Source: Eubacterium sp.
GTDB lineage: Bacteria; Bacillota; Clostridia; Lachnospirales; Lachnospiraceae
Length of the DNA: 14,121 bases
Direction of reading: 5' to 3'
Assembly (NCBI GenBank): GCA_024697885.1
Contig: JAILSA010000299.1
Location: 1 to 14,121 of the forward strand
In this document: piece by piece, positions 1 to 8,172 of the stretch
Layout: every line of letters begins with the position of its first letter
How positions within the stretch are numbered: the stretch's first letter is position 1
Translations under genes and position numbers: made by a program
Notes under the pieces: generated by a model
Told to the model about the DNA's origin: nothing
The model's input: the letters and a program-made list of their open reading frames with translations, nothing else
The model's database searches: none

Positions 1-1350
1 AAACTGAAGGAAGAATTGATTCAAAAGGGTTACCAATTCCAGAGTGGATCGGATTGCGAGATTTTGCTTCCCCTCTACCGAGAGCATGGATGTCAAATGT
101 TTTCCATGTTAGATGCAGAGTTTGCCATGATAATTTTTGACGGGGAGACTAAGACATATCTGGCAGCCAGAGACCCATTTGGAATTCGTCCATTGTACTA
201 TGGATACGATGAGAATGGAGTCATCCTTATGGCCAGCGAGGCTAAGAACTTAGTTGGACTTTGCCAGAAGGTAATGCCATTTCCGCCAGGTCACTATTAC
301 AAGGATGGCCAGTTCATTTGTTACCGGGACATTGCCGAGGCGGACCAGTATGTAGAGGATGATGTGGATGCTATTTGCCAGAACATCCATGACAAGCTGG
401 TAGCTGGCGTGGAGAAAAGACTGGTGGCAGATGCCAAGGTAGGTTATCTCCTTTCCGGAGGCCTGGATTCATCCCTGGTTTGTGCAATTGCCGCAAAGAA
501 AAGTGAAAAGCCAATTCGCACCTTTGCCATTGGAATGGAAAAGGATGCCATCGATTTAAAGTATGCCAAGCAGGTTGCGGACTACATCGGTTCCGACCAC
601 ACAGAGGTGTACATGACAAAAGAAGAAGTGCTTGAGTCCTTAGAGGAGGTCATCAAGTTACTTGGAACTTATGATATCACAACAATTCGAGCAAGCATGG
701 GAATGTATTTACTTTGCAAGTGGATACATGAGAATACAGACATCAGAGTACTGCTCACAGGAGAAATCTCCGATGAATTGTTTGGATATAAATACACGGA
801 CTTCGCTCCATCCGCAGAGGAATTTCAAAAAGAGTCACAAAAGCGTGTGCGTGAGTTACACATGTATGATGTGCTGCGAGCCGATCGCTGTATATCAGTT
901 AATTCATTAGAAGCGAGAGTTCCGTTCGGTGATCTTGATTTTGCTAGCTATGTTATGACAGTTGATCCCGAGAAAAAAATAAACACATATGGAAAGGGCA
1001 AATACTTGCTGCGTCATGCATTTGAGGGAGACTATCTTCCACATGACATCCTTTACCGAGAAAAAGCAGCCTTTTCCGATGCCGTGGGACACTCGATGGT
1101 GGACGACATCAAAGAGTACGCAGAAGAATTTTATACCGACGAGGAGTTCCAGGCAAAATGTGTGAAATATGCACATGCCAAACCGTTTACCAAGGAATCC
1201 CTGCTCTATCGAGAAATCTTTGAAAAATACTACCCAGGTCAGTCACTCATGATCAAAGACTTCTGGATGCCAAACAAGGAGTGGGAAGGTTGCGACGTAA
1301 ATGACCCATCCGCTAGGGTGCTTTCCAACTATGGAGATAGCGGAAAATAA
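1..1350 (+). CDS. asnB: Asparagine synthase (glutamine-hydrolysing), 5' end missing
   Basis: This cytoplasmic enzyme makes asparagine from aspartate, ATP and glutamine-derived ammonia. The frame is open from base 1 with no start codon or ribosome binding site, so the gene begins upstream. By comparison with E. coli AsnB about 60-70 residues are missing, including the catalytic Cys at position 2. The first ~100 visible residues are the rest of the class II glutaminase domain (GSDCE, then [12 protein letters not shown] and ASEAKNL). The synthetase domain follows with the ATP-pyrophosphatase P-loop SGGLDSS at 454-474, [13 protein letters not shown] and LEARVPFGD. The C-terminal [12 protein letters not shown] also matches AsnB. 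The visible part is intact. It ends 136 nt before glnN and shares its nitrogen theme. AsnB-like amidotransferases exist, but the similarity is closest to true AsnB. Confidence 0.95.
   Translation, partial: KLKEELIQKGYQFQSGSDCEILLPLYREHGCQMFSMLDAEFAMIIFDGETKTYLAARDPFGIRPLYYGYDENGVILMASEAKNLVGLCQKVMPFPPGHYYKDGQFICYRDIAEADQYVEDDVDAICQNIHDKLVAGVEKRLVADAKVGYLLSGGLDSSLVCAIAAKKSEKPIRTFAIGMEKDAIDLKYAKQVADYIGSDHTEVYMTKEEVLESLEEVIKLLGTYDITTIRASMGMYLLCKWIHENTDIRVLLTGEISDELFGYKYTDFAPSAEEFQKESQKRVRELHMYDVLRADRCISVNSLEARVPFGDLDFASYVMTVDPEKKINTYGKGKYLLRHAFEGDYLPHDILYREKAAFSDAVGHSMVDDIKEYAEEFYTDEEFQAKCVKYAHAKPFTKESLLYREIFEKYYPGQSLMIKDFWMPNKEWEGCDVNDPSARVLSNYGDSGK
1310..1343 (+). other. Possible RNA hairpin at the asnB 3' end
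   Basis: CCGCTA (1310-1315) can pair with TAGCGG (1338-1343). Inside it TTTCC (1322-1326) pairs with GGAGA (1333-1337) around the hexaloop AACTAT, with six unpaired bases on the 5' side. There is no U-tract after it, so it is not an intrinsic terminator. It could stabilise or mark the asnB mRNA end, or be chance pairing within a coding region. Confidence 0.3.
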
Positions 1351-1378
1351 TCATTCAATCAATCAATTAATAGGAAGA

Positions 1379-1394
1379 GAAGCAAAGGCGCTTC
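1379..1394 (+). promoter_or_regulatory. ANTAR-type RNA hairpin in the glnN leader
   Basis: The sequence GAAGC-AAAGGC-GCTTC forms a perfect 5-bp stem with a six-base loop. The loop has A at position 1 and G at position 4, the established signature of RNA sites bound by ANTAR antiterminators such as EutV and NasR. It lies between asnB and glnN, and an ANTAR protein is encoded at 11017-11562. Its bases 1379-1389 overlap the 5' strand of the terminator-like stem at 1377-1430, so the two folds exclude each other. The expected model is that protein binding stabilises this hairpin and lets transcription continue into glnN. Assignment is from loop and context; binding is inferred. Confidence 0.75.
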
Positions 1395-1417
1395 GTACTC
1401 TGGGACAACTGGAGTCG
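1394..1417 (+). promoter_or_regulatory. Second leader hairpin, possible P2 of a dual ANTAR site
   Basis: ACTC (1397-1400) pairs with GAGT (1412-1415), extended by two G-U pairs inward and by CG/CG (1394-1395 with 1416-1417) across a bulged T. The loop is GGACAAC. ANTAR sites normally consist of two successive hairpins, and this one sits right after the first. Its loop does not show the A-x-x-G-x-x pattern. A weaker alternative, GAC/GTC (1404-1406 with 1414-1416), encloses ACTGGA, which does fit that pattern, but with only 3 bp and one extra base. Confidence 0.4.
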
Positions 1418-1450
1418 GGGGCCTTTTCTCTTATTTTTGAGACAAGAATT

Positions 1451-1462
1451 CCACGAGAGTGG
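1451..1462 (+). other. Small GNRA-capped hairpin before the glnN ribosome binding site
   Basis: CCAC-GAGA-GTGG folds into a 4-bp stem with a GNRA tetraloop, nine bases before the glnN Shine-Dalgarno. It may shape the ribosome entry site. It is short enough to be chance. Confidence 0.2.
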
Positions 1463-1470
1463 CTTATGAA

Positions 1471-1475
1471 AGGAG
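1471..1475 (+). promoter_or_regulatory. Ribosome binding site that sets the glnN start
   Basis: AGGAG sits 11 nt before the ATG at 1487. An in-frame ATG at 1466 lies upstream of this site, and the frame stays open back to 1301 inside asnB, but neither is preceded by a Shine-Dalgarno. The protein similarity to GSIII also begins just after 1487. Confidence 0.7.
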
Positions 1476-1486
1476 ACAGAAATATT

Positions 1487-3577
1487 ATGACAATGAATGT
1501 ATCAGAATTATTTGGAGCAAAGGTTTTCAATGATGAGACCATGAAGGAGAGACTTCCAAAAAACACCTACAAATCTTTGAAAAAGACGATAGAGGAAGGC
1601 AGGGCCCTGGAAATTGATGTGGCAAATGTTGTTGCTCATGCCATGAAGGATTGGGCAATTGAGCAAGGAGCTACACATTTTACCCATTGGTTCCAGCCAA
1701 TGACAGGAGTAACAGCGGAGAAGCATGACTCCTTTATCCAACCAGAAGAGGGAGGACGAGTTATTATGACCTTCTCTGGTAAGGAGTTGGTAAAGGGAGA
1801 GCCAGACGCATCTTCCTTCCCATCTGGTGGACTGAGAGCGACCTTTGAGGCCAGAGGATATACAGCTTGGGACCCAACCTCCTACGCTTTTATTAAGGAT
1901 GATACACTTTGTATTCCAACAGCATTTTGTTCTTATTCCGGAGAGGCCCTGGACAAAAAGACTCCACTTCTTCGTTCCATGCAAGCCTTGGACAAGCAAG
2001 CGGTTCGTATCGTTAAGCTCTTTGGACATGATGATGTTAAGCGAGTAATCACTACTGTTGGACCAGAGCAGGAGTACTTCCTGATTGACTCTGAGATGTA
2101 TGACAAGAGACCGGATTTGATTTATACAGGAAGAACCCTGTTTGGCCAGAAGCCACCTAAGGGTCAGGAGTTGGATGACCACTACTTCGGAACCATTAAG
2201 CAGAGAGTATCTGAGTACATGAAGGACTTGGATGAGGAACTCTGGAAGCTGGGTGTTTTGGCAAAGACCAAGCACAACGAGGTGGCACCTGCTCAGCACG
2301 AGTTGGCACCAATTTTCTCTACAACAAACATTGCAACAGACCACAACCAGTTGACTATGGAATTAATGAAGACTGTGGCTAAGCGCCACGGCATGACTTG
2401 CCTCCTCCATGAAAAACCATTTGCAGGGGTGAACGGATCAGGCAAGCACAACAACTGGTCTATCTCCACAGATACCGGTATTAACCTCTTAGAGCCAGGT
2501 GCAACGCCATCTCAGAACGCTCAATTTATCCTTTTCTTAACAGCGGTAATCAAGGCGGTAGACGAGTATCAGGAACTGCTTCGTGTCTCTGTTGCATCCG
2601 CAGGAAACGATCACAGACTCGGGGCAAACGAGGCTCCACCAGCCATCATCTCCGTATTCTTGGGAGATGAACTGGAGGGCATCGTAGAATCCATCGTAGA
2701 TGGAACAGATTATGTGGACAAGAAGAAAAAACTTATGTCCATTGGAGCAACCGTACTTCCAGGAATCCGTCAGGATACCACAGACCGAAACAGAACATCA
2801 CCATTTGCCTTCACAGGTAACAAGTTTGAGTTTAGATCTCTGGGATCTGCAGCATCTATCTCAGGTGCCAATGTAATCCTCAACACTATCGTGGCAGAGG
2901 AATTGGAGAAATTTGCCGATGAGTTGGAGAAGGCAAGCGACTTTGATCAGGCCTTGACTGACTTGGTTAAGAGAGAACTTACTGCTCACAAGAGAATCAT
3001 CTTCAACGGCAACGGATACGCACAGGAATGGGTAGATGAGGCAGCTAAGAGAGGCCTGGCTAATCTCAAGTCAACCGTAGATGCACTTCCAGAATTTGCA
3101 TCGGATAAATCCGTTGCTCTCTTTGAGAAGCACAAGGTATTTACCAAAGAAGAGATTATGTCTCGCTACGACATTCAGTTAGAAAACTACTACAAGGTAT
3201 TGGACATTGAGGCCCTGACCTTAGATGCCATGACAAAGAAGGACATTATGGCAGCGGCAACCTCATACCAGAGAAAATTGACAGACCTTGTACTCAGCAA
3301 AAAAGATGTTGGAGTTGACGCATCCACAGAGAAAGCACAGCTTGAGAGAGCGTCAGAACTGACAGCAGCTATGGCCAAAGGATTAGAGAAGCTGGAGGCG
3401 GATATTGAAAAGGCTAAGGAACTGAGTGATACTTACGACCTGGCCAAATTCCACCACGATGTGATTTTTGCAGATATGAATGAGTTGAGAGAGCCAATCG
3501 ATGAGTTAGAGGGAGTAATTCCTAGCGAGATCTGGCCATATCCAACCTACGGAGAAATCCTTTATTCCGTAAAATAA
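1487..3577 (+). CDS. glnN: Glutamine synthetase type III (GlnN)
   Basis: A cytoplasmic ligase making glutamine from glutamate, ammonia and ATP. The 696 aa length fits GSIII, much larger than the ~440-470 aa of type I. The start at 1487 gives [16 protein letters not shown], matching the usual GSIII N-terminus. Signatures seen in order are [20 protein letters not shown], the metal-binding GPEQEYF at residues 192-198, [22 protein letters not shown] from residue 316, [12 protein letters not shown] from about 374, and [18 protein letters not shown] near 435. A helical C-terminal extension typical of the class follows. No key motif is missing. Its leader carries an ANTAR-type hairpin and attenuator, implying transcriptional antitermination by nitrogen status. 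The gltBD genes follow after 51 nt without a visible terminator. Because the neighbouring type I enzyme is divergent, this is probably the main ammonia-fixing glutamine synthetase of the locus (inference). Confidence 0.95.
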   Translation: MTMNVSELFGAKVFNDETMKERLPKNTYKSLKKTIEEGRALEIDVANVVAHAMKDWAIEQGATHFTHWFQPMTGVTAEKHDSFIQPEEGGRVIMTFSGKELVKGEPDASSFPSGGLRATFEARGYTAWDPTSYAFIKDDTLCIPTAFCSYSGEALDKKTPLLRSMQALDKQAVRIVKLFGHDDVKRVITTVGPEQEYFLIDSEMYDKRPDLIYTGRTLFGQKPPKGQELDDHYFGTIKQRVSEYMKDLDEELWKLGVLAKTKHNEVAPAQHELAPIFSTTNIATDHNQLTMELMKTVAKRHGMTCLLHEKPFAGVNGSGKHNNWSISTDTGINLLEPGATPSQNAQFILFLTAVIKAVDEYQELLRVSVASAGNDHRLGANEAPPAIISVFLGDELEGIVESIVDGTDYVDKKKKLMSIGATVLPGIRQDTTDRNRTSPFAFTGNKFEFRSLGSAASISGANVILNTIVAEELEKFADELEKASDFDQALTDLVKRELTAHKRIIFNGNGYAQEWVDEAAKRGLANLKSTVDALPEFASDKSVALFEKHKVFTKEEIMSRYDIQLENYYKVLDIEALTLDAMTKKDIMAAATSYQRKLTDLVLSKKDVGVDASTEKAQLERASELTAAMAKGLEKLEADIEKAKELSDTYDLAKFHHDVIFADMNELREPIDELEGVIPSEIWPYPTYGEILYSVK

Positions 3578-3615
3578 TTAAAAAAATCACCAGCCATGAG
3601 CAAAGAGGTAAATGG

Positions 3616-3621
3616 AAGGAG
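3616..3621 (+). promoter_or_regulatory. Ribosome binding site that sets the gltB start
   Basis: AAGGAG lies 7 nt before the ATG at 3629. An in-frame ATG at 3596 has no Shine-Dalgarno in front of it, so the later start is preferred. Confidence 0.8.
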
Positions 3622-3628
3622 CATAAGC

Positions 3629-6600
3629 ATGGAAAAGCAAGTTGGTCTGTATCAAGCAGACTTTGAACACGACAACTGCGGTATCGGCGCAGTTGTGAAT
3701 ATTAAGGGAAAGAAGAGTCATCAAATCGTAGATGACGCCTTGAAAATTGTGGAGACATTGGAGCACCGCGCCGGTAAGGATGCGGAGGGCAAAACTGGGG
3801 ATGGAGTTGGAATCCTGACCCAGATTCCCCACAAATTTTTCAAGGAAGTTTGTCCTAAGGAAAATATTGAAATTGGTGGAGAGAGAGAATATGCCGTTGG
3901 CATGTTCTTTTTCCCACAAAATGAATTGAAGAAAAAACAGGCCCAGAAAATGTTTGAGGTAATTGTGGACAAGGAAGGCCTGGAGTTTTTGGGATGGAGA
4001 AAAGTCGCAGTCTATCCAAAGGTTTTGGGACAGAAGGCAGTAGACAGCATGCCTGAGATTTATCAGGGATTTGTTAAGCGCCCAGATGGCCTGGAAAAGG
4101 ATTTGGACTTTGATCGCAAGCTCTTTGTGGTACGAAGAGTTTTCGAACAGAGTAATGACGAGGAGACCTATGTGCCATCCCTTTCTTGTCGTACCATTGT
4201 CTACAAGGGAATGTTTTTGGTAGACCAGCTGAGAACCTTTTTCGCTGACCTTCAGGACAAAAAGTATGAATCAGCCATCGCCCTGGTTCACTCCCGTTTT
4301 TCCACCAACACCAACCCAAGTTGGAAGCGTGCTCATCCTAACCGAATGTTAGTGCACAACGGTGAGATCAATACAATCAAGGGAAATGCAGACAAGATGT
4401 TGGCCCGCGAGGAGACCATGTTTAGCAAGGTCTTTGCAGAGGAGGATATGACCAAGATTTTGCCAGTGGTTTCATCCTCTGGTTCCGATTCTGCCATGCT
4501 GGACAACACTCTGGAGTTCCTTATGATGGCAGGCATGGACTTGCCTTTGGCTGCCAGCATTTTGATTCCTGAGCCATGGGCTCACAACGACACCATCTCC
4601 CAGGAGAGAAGGGATTTTTATCAGTATTATGCCAGCATGATGGAGCCATGGGACGGCCCAGCTTCTATTATGTTCTCTGACGGAGATGTTATGGGTGCGA
4701 TTTTGGACCGCAACGGCCTTCGCCCATCCCGCTACTATGTAACAAAGGACGACCGTCTGATTCTCAGCTCCGAGGTGGGAGTTTTGGATGTGGACGAGTC
4801 CACTATTTTGAAAAAGGAGAGACTGCATCCGGGTAAAATGCTTCTGGTGGACACCAAGGCAGGACGCATTATTTCTGACGAGGAGCTCAAGGAGGAGTAC
4901 GCTGAGAAGGAGCCTTATGGAGAGTGGTTAGACAGTAACCTCTTGACTTTGGCAGATGTAAAAATTCCAAATCACAAGATTCCTACCTATGACGATGTGG
5001 AACTCCACAAACTTCTCAAGGCCTTCGGCTACACCTACGAGGAGTACATGGAGGAAATTGAAAAAATGGCCCTCAACGGCAGCGAGATGATCGGTGCCAT
5101 GGGAGTGGATACCCCTCTGGCTGTTTTGTCCAAGGAGTACCAGCCACTTTTTAACTATTTTAAGCAACTTTTTGCCCAGGTGACCAACCCACCAATTGAT
5201 GCGGTCCGTGAAAAAATCGTCACCTCCACCTCTGTATATGTAGGTAAAAATGGTAACCTTTTAGAGGAGAAGGCAGAGAACTGTCATGTCCTCAAAATCA
5301 ACAATCCGATTTTGGCAGATCTTGACCTGATGAAAATCGCCAACATGGATAAGCCGGGATTTAAGGTTTGCAAAATTTCTACCCTTTACTATAAGAACAC
5401 TCCAATTGAGCGAGTACTTGACCACCTCTTTGTGGAGATTGACAAGGCCTACAGCGAGAAGGCCAATATCCTGATTTTGTCTGACCGAGGCGTGGATGAA
5501 AACCATGTGGCAATTCCATCCCTTTTGGCAGTGGCAGCAGCTCACAAGCACCTGGTTCAGACCAAGAGGTGTACCGCCATGTCCCTGATTTTGGAGTCCG
5601 GCGAGCCAAGAGCTGTCCACCATTTTGCCACCCTTTTGGGCTTCGGTGCCAGCGCAGTCAACCCATACTTGGCTCACGCTTCCATCCAGAGACTGGCAGA
5701 GACAGACATTTTGGACAAGGACTACTATGCGGCAGTGGCAGACTACGATGACGCCATTATCCAGGGTATTGTTAAGATTGCTTCCAAAATGGGTATTTCC
5801 ACCATCCAGTCCTACCAGGGCAGCAAGATGTTTGAGGCCTTGGGAATCGCTCAGGATGTGATTGATAAATATTTCACAGGCACCGTAAGTCCTGTGGGAG
5901 GAATTAGTCTTGAGGATATTGCCAGGGCTACAGATGCCCAGCACAGTAAGGCCTTTGATCCACTGGGATTGGAGACTGACCTGTCCATCGATGCGGTAGG
6001 TAAGCACAAAATGAGAGCGCAGGGTGAGCTTCACCGCTACAACCCTCAGACCATTCACATGCTGCAAAAGGCTACCAGAGATGGAAATTACGATGAATTT
6101 AAGCAGTATACAGCCATGATCGACAAGGAGGAGACAGGATATCTCAGAAGTCTTATGGACTTTAACTATCCTGCCAAGGGAGTAGCTCTTGAGGAAGTTG
6201 AGAGCGAAGAGGAGATCGTGAAAAGATTTAAGACAGGTGCCATGTCCTACGGTTCTATTTCCCAGGAGGCACATGAGGCACTTGCCATCGCCATGAACCA
6301 CCTTCACGGAAAATCCAATTCCGGTGAGGGCGGGGAGTCCGATGAGAGACTGGAATCCGCAGGAACCAGTCATGACAGAAGTTCTGCGATTAAGCAGGTG
6401 GCATCCGGACGATTTGGCGTTACCAGTCGTTATCTGGGCTCCGCCAAGGAGATTCAGATAAAAATGGCTCAGGGAGCAAAGCCTGGTGAGGGCGGTCACC
6501 TTCCTGCAAAAAAGGTGTACCCATGGGTAGCAAAGACACGCCACTCTACCCCCGGAGTGAGTCTTATTTCTCCACCACCTCATCACGATATTTACTCCAT

Positions 6601-8161
6601 TGAGGATTTGGCCCAATTGATTTACGATTTGAAAAATGCCAACAAGGACGCCCGCATCTCAGTTAAGCTTGTATCAGAGGCTGGAGTTGGTACAGTTGCG
6701 GCCGGTGTTGCCAAAGCAGGTGCCCAGGTAGTCCTGATTTCAGGATTTGATGGAGGCACCGGTGCGGCACCACTGAGTTCCATTCACAACGCAGGTCTGC
6801 CTTGGGAGTTGGGATTGGCGGAAACCCACCAGACCCTGATTCAAAACGGCCTTCGCCAGAGAGTGGTAATCGAGACAGACGGAAAACTCATGTCTGCCAG
6901 GGATGTGGCCATTGCAGCTATTTTAGGTGCGGAGGAGTTTGGTTTTGCCACAGCACCACTGGTAACTCTTGGCTGCGTTATGATGAGAGTTTGTAATTTG
7001 GATACCTGTCCAATGGGTGTGGCAACTCAGAACCCTGAGCTTCGCAAGCGCTTTATTGGCCGGGCAGAGTATGTGGAAAACTTTATGATTTTCATTGCCC
7101 GTGAGCTCCGTGAGTACATGGCCAAATTGGGTGTGAAGACCATTGACGAATTGGTGGGAAGAACAGACCTTTTGAAGAAGAAGGATTCCCTGACAGGACA
7201 GGCAGCCAAAATCGACTTGTCCAATATTTTGGCGGCGACTCCAAACGAGGGTGCAACCTTTGCCCCAGAAGCTGTATATGACTTCCACTTGGAAAAGACC
7301 AAGGACGAGGCAGTTCTTCTGAAGGACAAGATGATTTTGGATGCAGTGAAAAAGGGCAAAAAGGCGGAGCTCGATGTCCGTGTGGTAAACACAGACCGAA
7401 GCTTTGGTACCCTTCTCGGTGCGGAGATCACCAGAAATCACCACCAGGGAATGGCTGAGGACAGCATCACTTTGAATTGTCAGGGGGCGGCAGGCCAGAG
7501 CTTTGGCGCCTTTATTCCAAAGGGCCTGACCCTAAACCTGACAGGAGATGCCAACGACTACCTGGGCAAGGGCTTGTCCGGTGGAAAAATCGTAGTGAAG
7601 GCCCCTGAAAATGCAGGTTATGAGGCGGAGGAAAATATTGTGGCAGGAAACGTTATTCTCTACGGTGCCACCTCCGGCGAGACCTACATTGCCGGTATGG
7701 CAGGCGAGCGTTTCTGCGTCCGAAACTCCGGCGCCAACGCAGTAGTGGAAGGCGTGGGCGAGCACGGTTGCGAGTACATGACAGGAGGACGAGCTGTCAT
7801 TATTGGACCGACAGGCAAGAACTTTGCCGCCGGCATGAGTGGCGGTATTGCCTATGTATACGACGAGCACAACAAGCTCTATCGAAACCTCAACAAGGAA
7901 ATGGTTTTGATGGAGTCTGTGGATAACAAGACAGATTACGAGGAACTCAAGGACATGTTAGAGAAACATGTGAAGTACACCGGTTCTGTCAAGGCCAGAA
8001 AGATTTTGGAGGATTACGATGGAAATCTTTCTAAGTTCAAGAAAATCATTCCTGAGGATTACAAAAAACTCATTGTGACCAGGGGAATGTTTGAAGAGGC
8101 CGGAATGAGTCGAGAAGACGCGCAGATTGAAGCTTTTTACAAGTGCACAAGGAATAAATAG
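3629..8161 (+). CDS. gltB: Glutamate synthase (NADPH) large subunit
   Basis: The alpha subunit of glutamate synthase (GOGAT) hydrolyses glutamine and channels the ammonia to 2-oxoglutarate, which is reduced to glutamate. At 1510 aa it is full length for bacterial GltB. The Ntn-type glutaminase domain (about 1-420) starts after a 16-residue propeptide, leaving Cys17 (DNCGIG) as the expected N-terminal nucleophile. It carries HSRFSTNTNPSW and LVHNGEINTIKGN. A central domain leads to the FMN-binding synthase domain, with GAMSYGSISQEAH from about 870 and KPGEGGHLPAKKV. The 3Fe-4S cysteines are Cys1116, Cys1122 and Cys1127 in GCVMMRVCNLDTCPMG. A GXGXG beta-helix domain (about 1255-1480) closes the protein. 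It lies 51 nt after glnN, and the stop TAG shares its G with the gltD Shine-Dalgarno, showing translational linkage. All catalytic landmarks are present. Confidence 0.97.
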   Translation: MEKQVGLYQADFEHDNCGIGAVVNIKGKKSHQIVDDALKIVETLEHRAGKDAEGKTGDGVGILTQIPHKFFKEVCPKENIEIGGEREYAVGMFFFPQNELKKKQAQKMFEVIVDKEGLEFLGWRKVAVYPKVLGQKAVDSMPEIYQGFVKRPDGLEKDLDFDRKLFVVRRVFEQSNDEETYVPSLSCRTIVYKGMFLVDQLRTFFADLQDKKYESAIALVHSRFSTNTNPSWKRAHPNRMLVHNGEINTIKGNADKMLAREETMFSKVFAEEDMTKILPVVSSSGSDSAMLDNTLEFLMMAGMDLPLAASILIPEPWAHNDTISQERRDFYQYYASMMEPWDGPASIMFSDGDVMGAILDRNGLRPSRYYVTKDDRLILSSEVGVLDVDESTILKKERLHPGKMLLVDTKAGRIISDEELKEEYAEKEPYGEWLDSNLLTLADVKIPNHKIPTYDDVELHKLLKAFGYTYEEYMEEIEKMALNGSEMIGAMGVDTPLAVLSKEYQPLFNYFKQLFAQVTNPPIDAVREKIVTSTSVYVGKNGNLLEEKAENCHVLKINNPILADLDLMKIANMDKPGFKVCKISTLYYKNTPIERVLDHLFVEIDKAYSEKANILILSDRGVDENHVAIPSLLAVAAAHKHLVQTKRCTAMSLILESGEPRAVHHFATLLGFGASAVNPYLAHASIQRLAETDILDKDYYAAVADYDDAIIQGIVKIASKMGISTIQSYQGSKMFEALGIAQDVIDKYFTGTVSPVGGISLEDIARATDAQHSKAFDPLGLETDLSIDAVGKHKMRAQGELHRYNPQTIHMLQKATRDGNYDEFKQYTAMIDKEETGYLRSLMDFNYPAKGVALEEVESEEEIVKRFKTGAMSYGSISQEAHEALAIAMNHLHGKSNSGEGGESDERLESAGTSHDRSSAIKQVASGRFGVTSRYLGSAKEIQIKMAQGAKPGEGGHLPAKKVYPWVAKTRHSTPGVSLISPPPHHDIYSIEDLAQLIYDLKNANKDARISVKLVSEAGVGTVAAGVAKAGAQVVLISGFDGGTGAAPLSSIHNAGLPWELGLAETHQTLIQNGLRQRVVIETDGKLMSARDVAIAAILGAEEFGFATAPLVTLGCVMMRVCNLDTCPMGVATQNPELRKRFIGRAEYVENFMIFIARELREYMAKLGVKTIDELVGRTDLLKKKDSLTGQAAKIDLSNILAATPNEGATFAPEAVYDFHLEKTKDEAVLLKDKMILDAVKKGKKAELDVRVVNTDRSFGTLLGAEITRNHHQGMAEDSITLNCQGAAGQSFGAFIPKGLTLNLTGDANDYLGKGLSGGKIVVKAPENAGYEAEENIVAGNVILYGATSGETYIAGMAGERFCVRNSGANAVVEGVGEHGCEYMTGGRAVIIGPTGKNFAAGMSGGIAYVYDEHNKLYRNLNKEMVLMESVDNKTDYEELKDMLEKHVKYTGSVKARKILEDYDGNLSKFKKIIPEDYKKLIVTRGMFEEAGMSREDAQIEAFYKCTRNK

Positions 8162-8172
8162 GAGGTCGTATC

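Larger units (their letters stand above)
1377..1438 (+). terminator. Conditional terminator (attenuator) before glnN
   Basis: GAGAA (1377-1381) and AAGGC (1385-1389) pair with GCCTT (1421-1425) and TTCTC (1426-1430), giving ten base pairs with a three-base bulge. TTATTTTT follows at 1431-1438. The stem encloses the second leader hairpin and uses the bases of the ANTAR hairpin, as expected for an antitermination switch. The enclosed loop is large and the U-tract is interrupted by one A, so it is a moderate terminator on paper. Confidence 0.55.

Noticed and set aside
1436..1470. Promoter inside the glnN leader (TTGAGA ... TATGAA)
   Set aside because: The spacer is 22 nt and the -10 is poor, so it is not a credible sigma-A promoter.
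1301..1486. N-terminal extension of glnN overlapping asnB
   Set aside because: The frame is open back to 1301, but no ribosome binding site precedes it, the region forms the leader RNA structures, and GSIII similarity begins after 1487.
1351..1486. Glutamine riboswitch (glnA RNA) or T-box in the glnN leader
   Set aside because: I see neither the conserved glnA-RNA core nor a T-box antiterminator sequence. The hexaloop hairpin explains the leader better.
3598..3607. AGCAAAGAGG before gltB as a second ANTAR loop
   Set aside because: It resembles the sequence core, but the flanks cannot form a stem (one C-G and one G-U pair only) and no competing terminator is visible.
3596..3628. Earlier gltB start at ATG 3596
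   Set aside because: There is no Shine-Dalgarno before it, while AAGGAG sits 7 nt before 3629 and gives the usual short GltB propeptide.
5261..6616. Long minus-strand open frame (451 codons) opposite gltB
   Set aside because: The + strand here encodes conserved GltB domains, and the antisense translation shows no recognisable family or ribosome binding site. It is a by-product of codon use.
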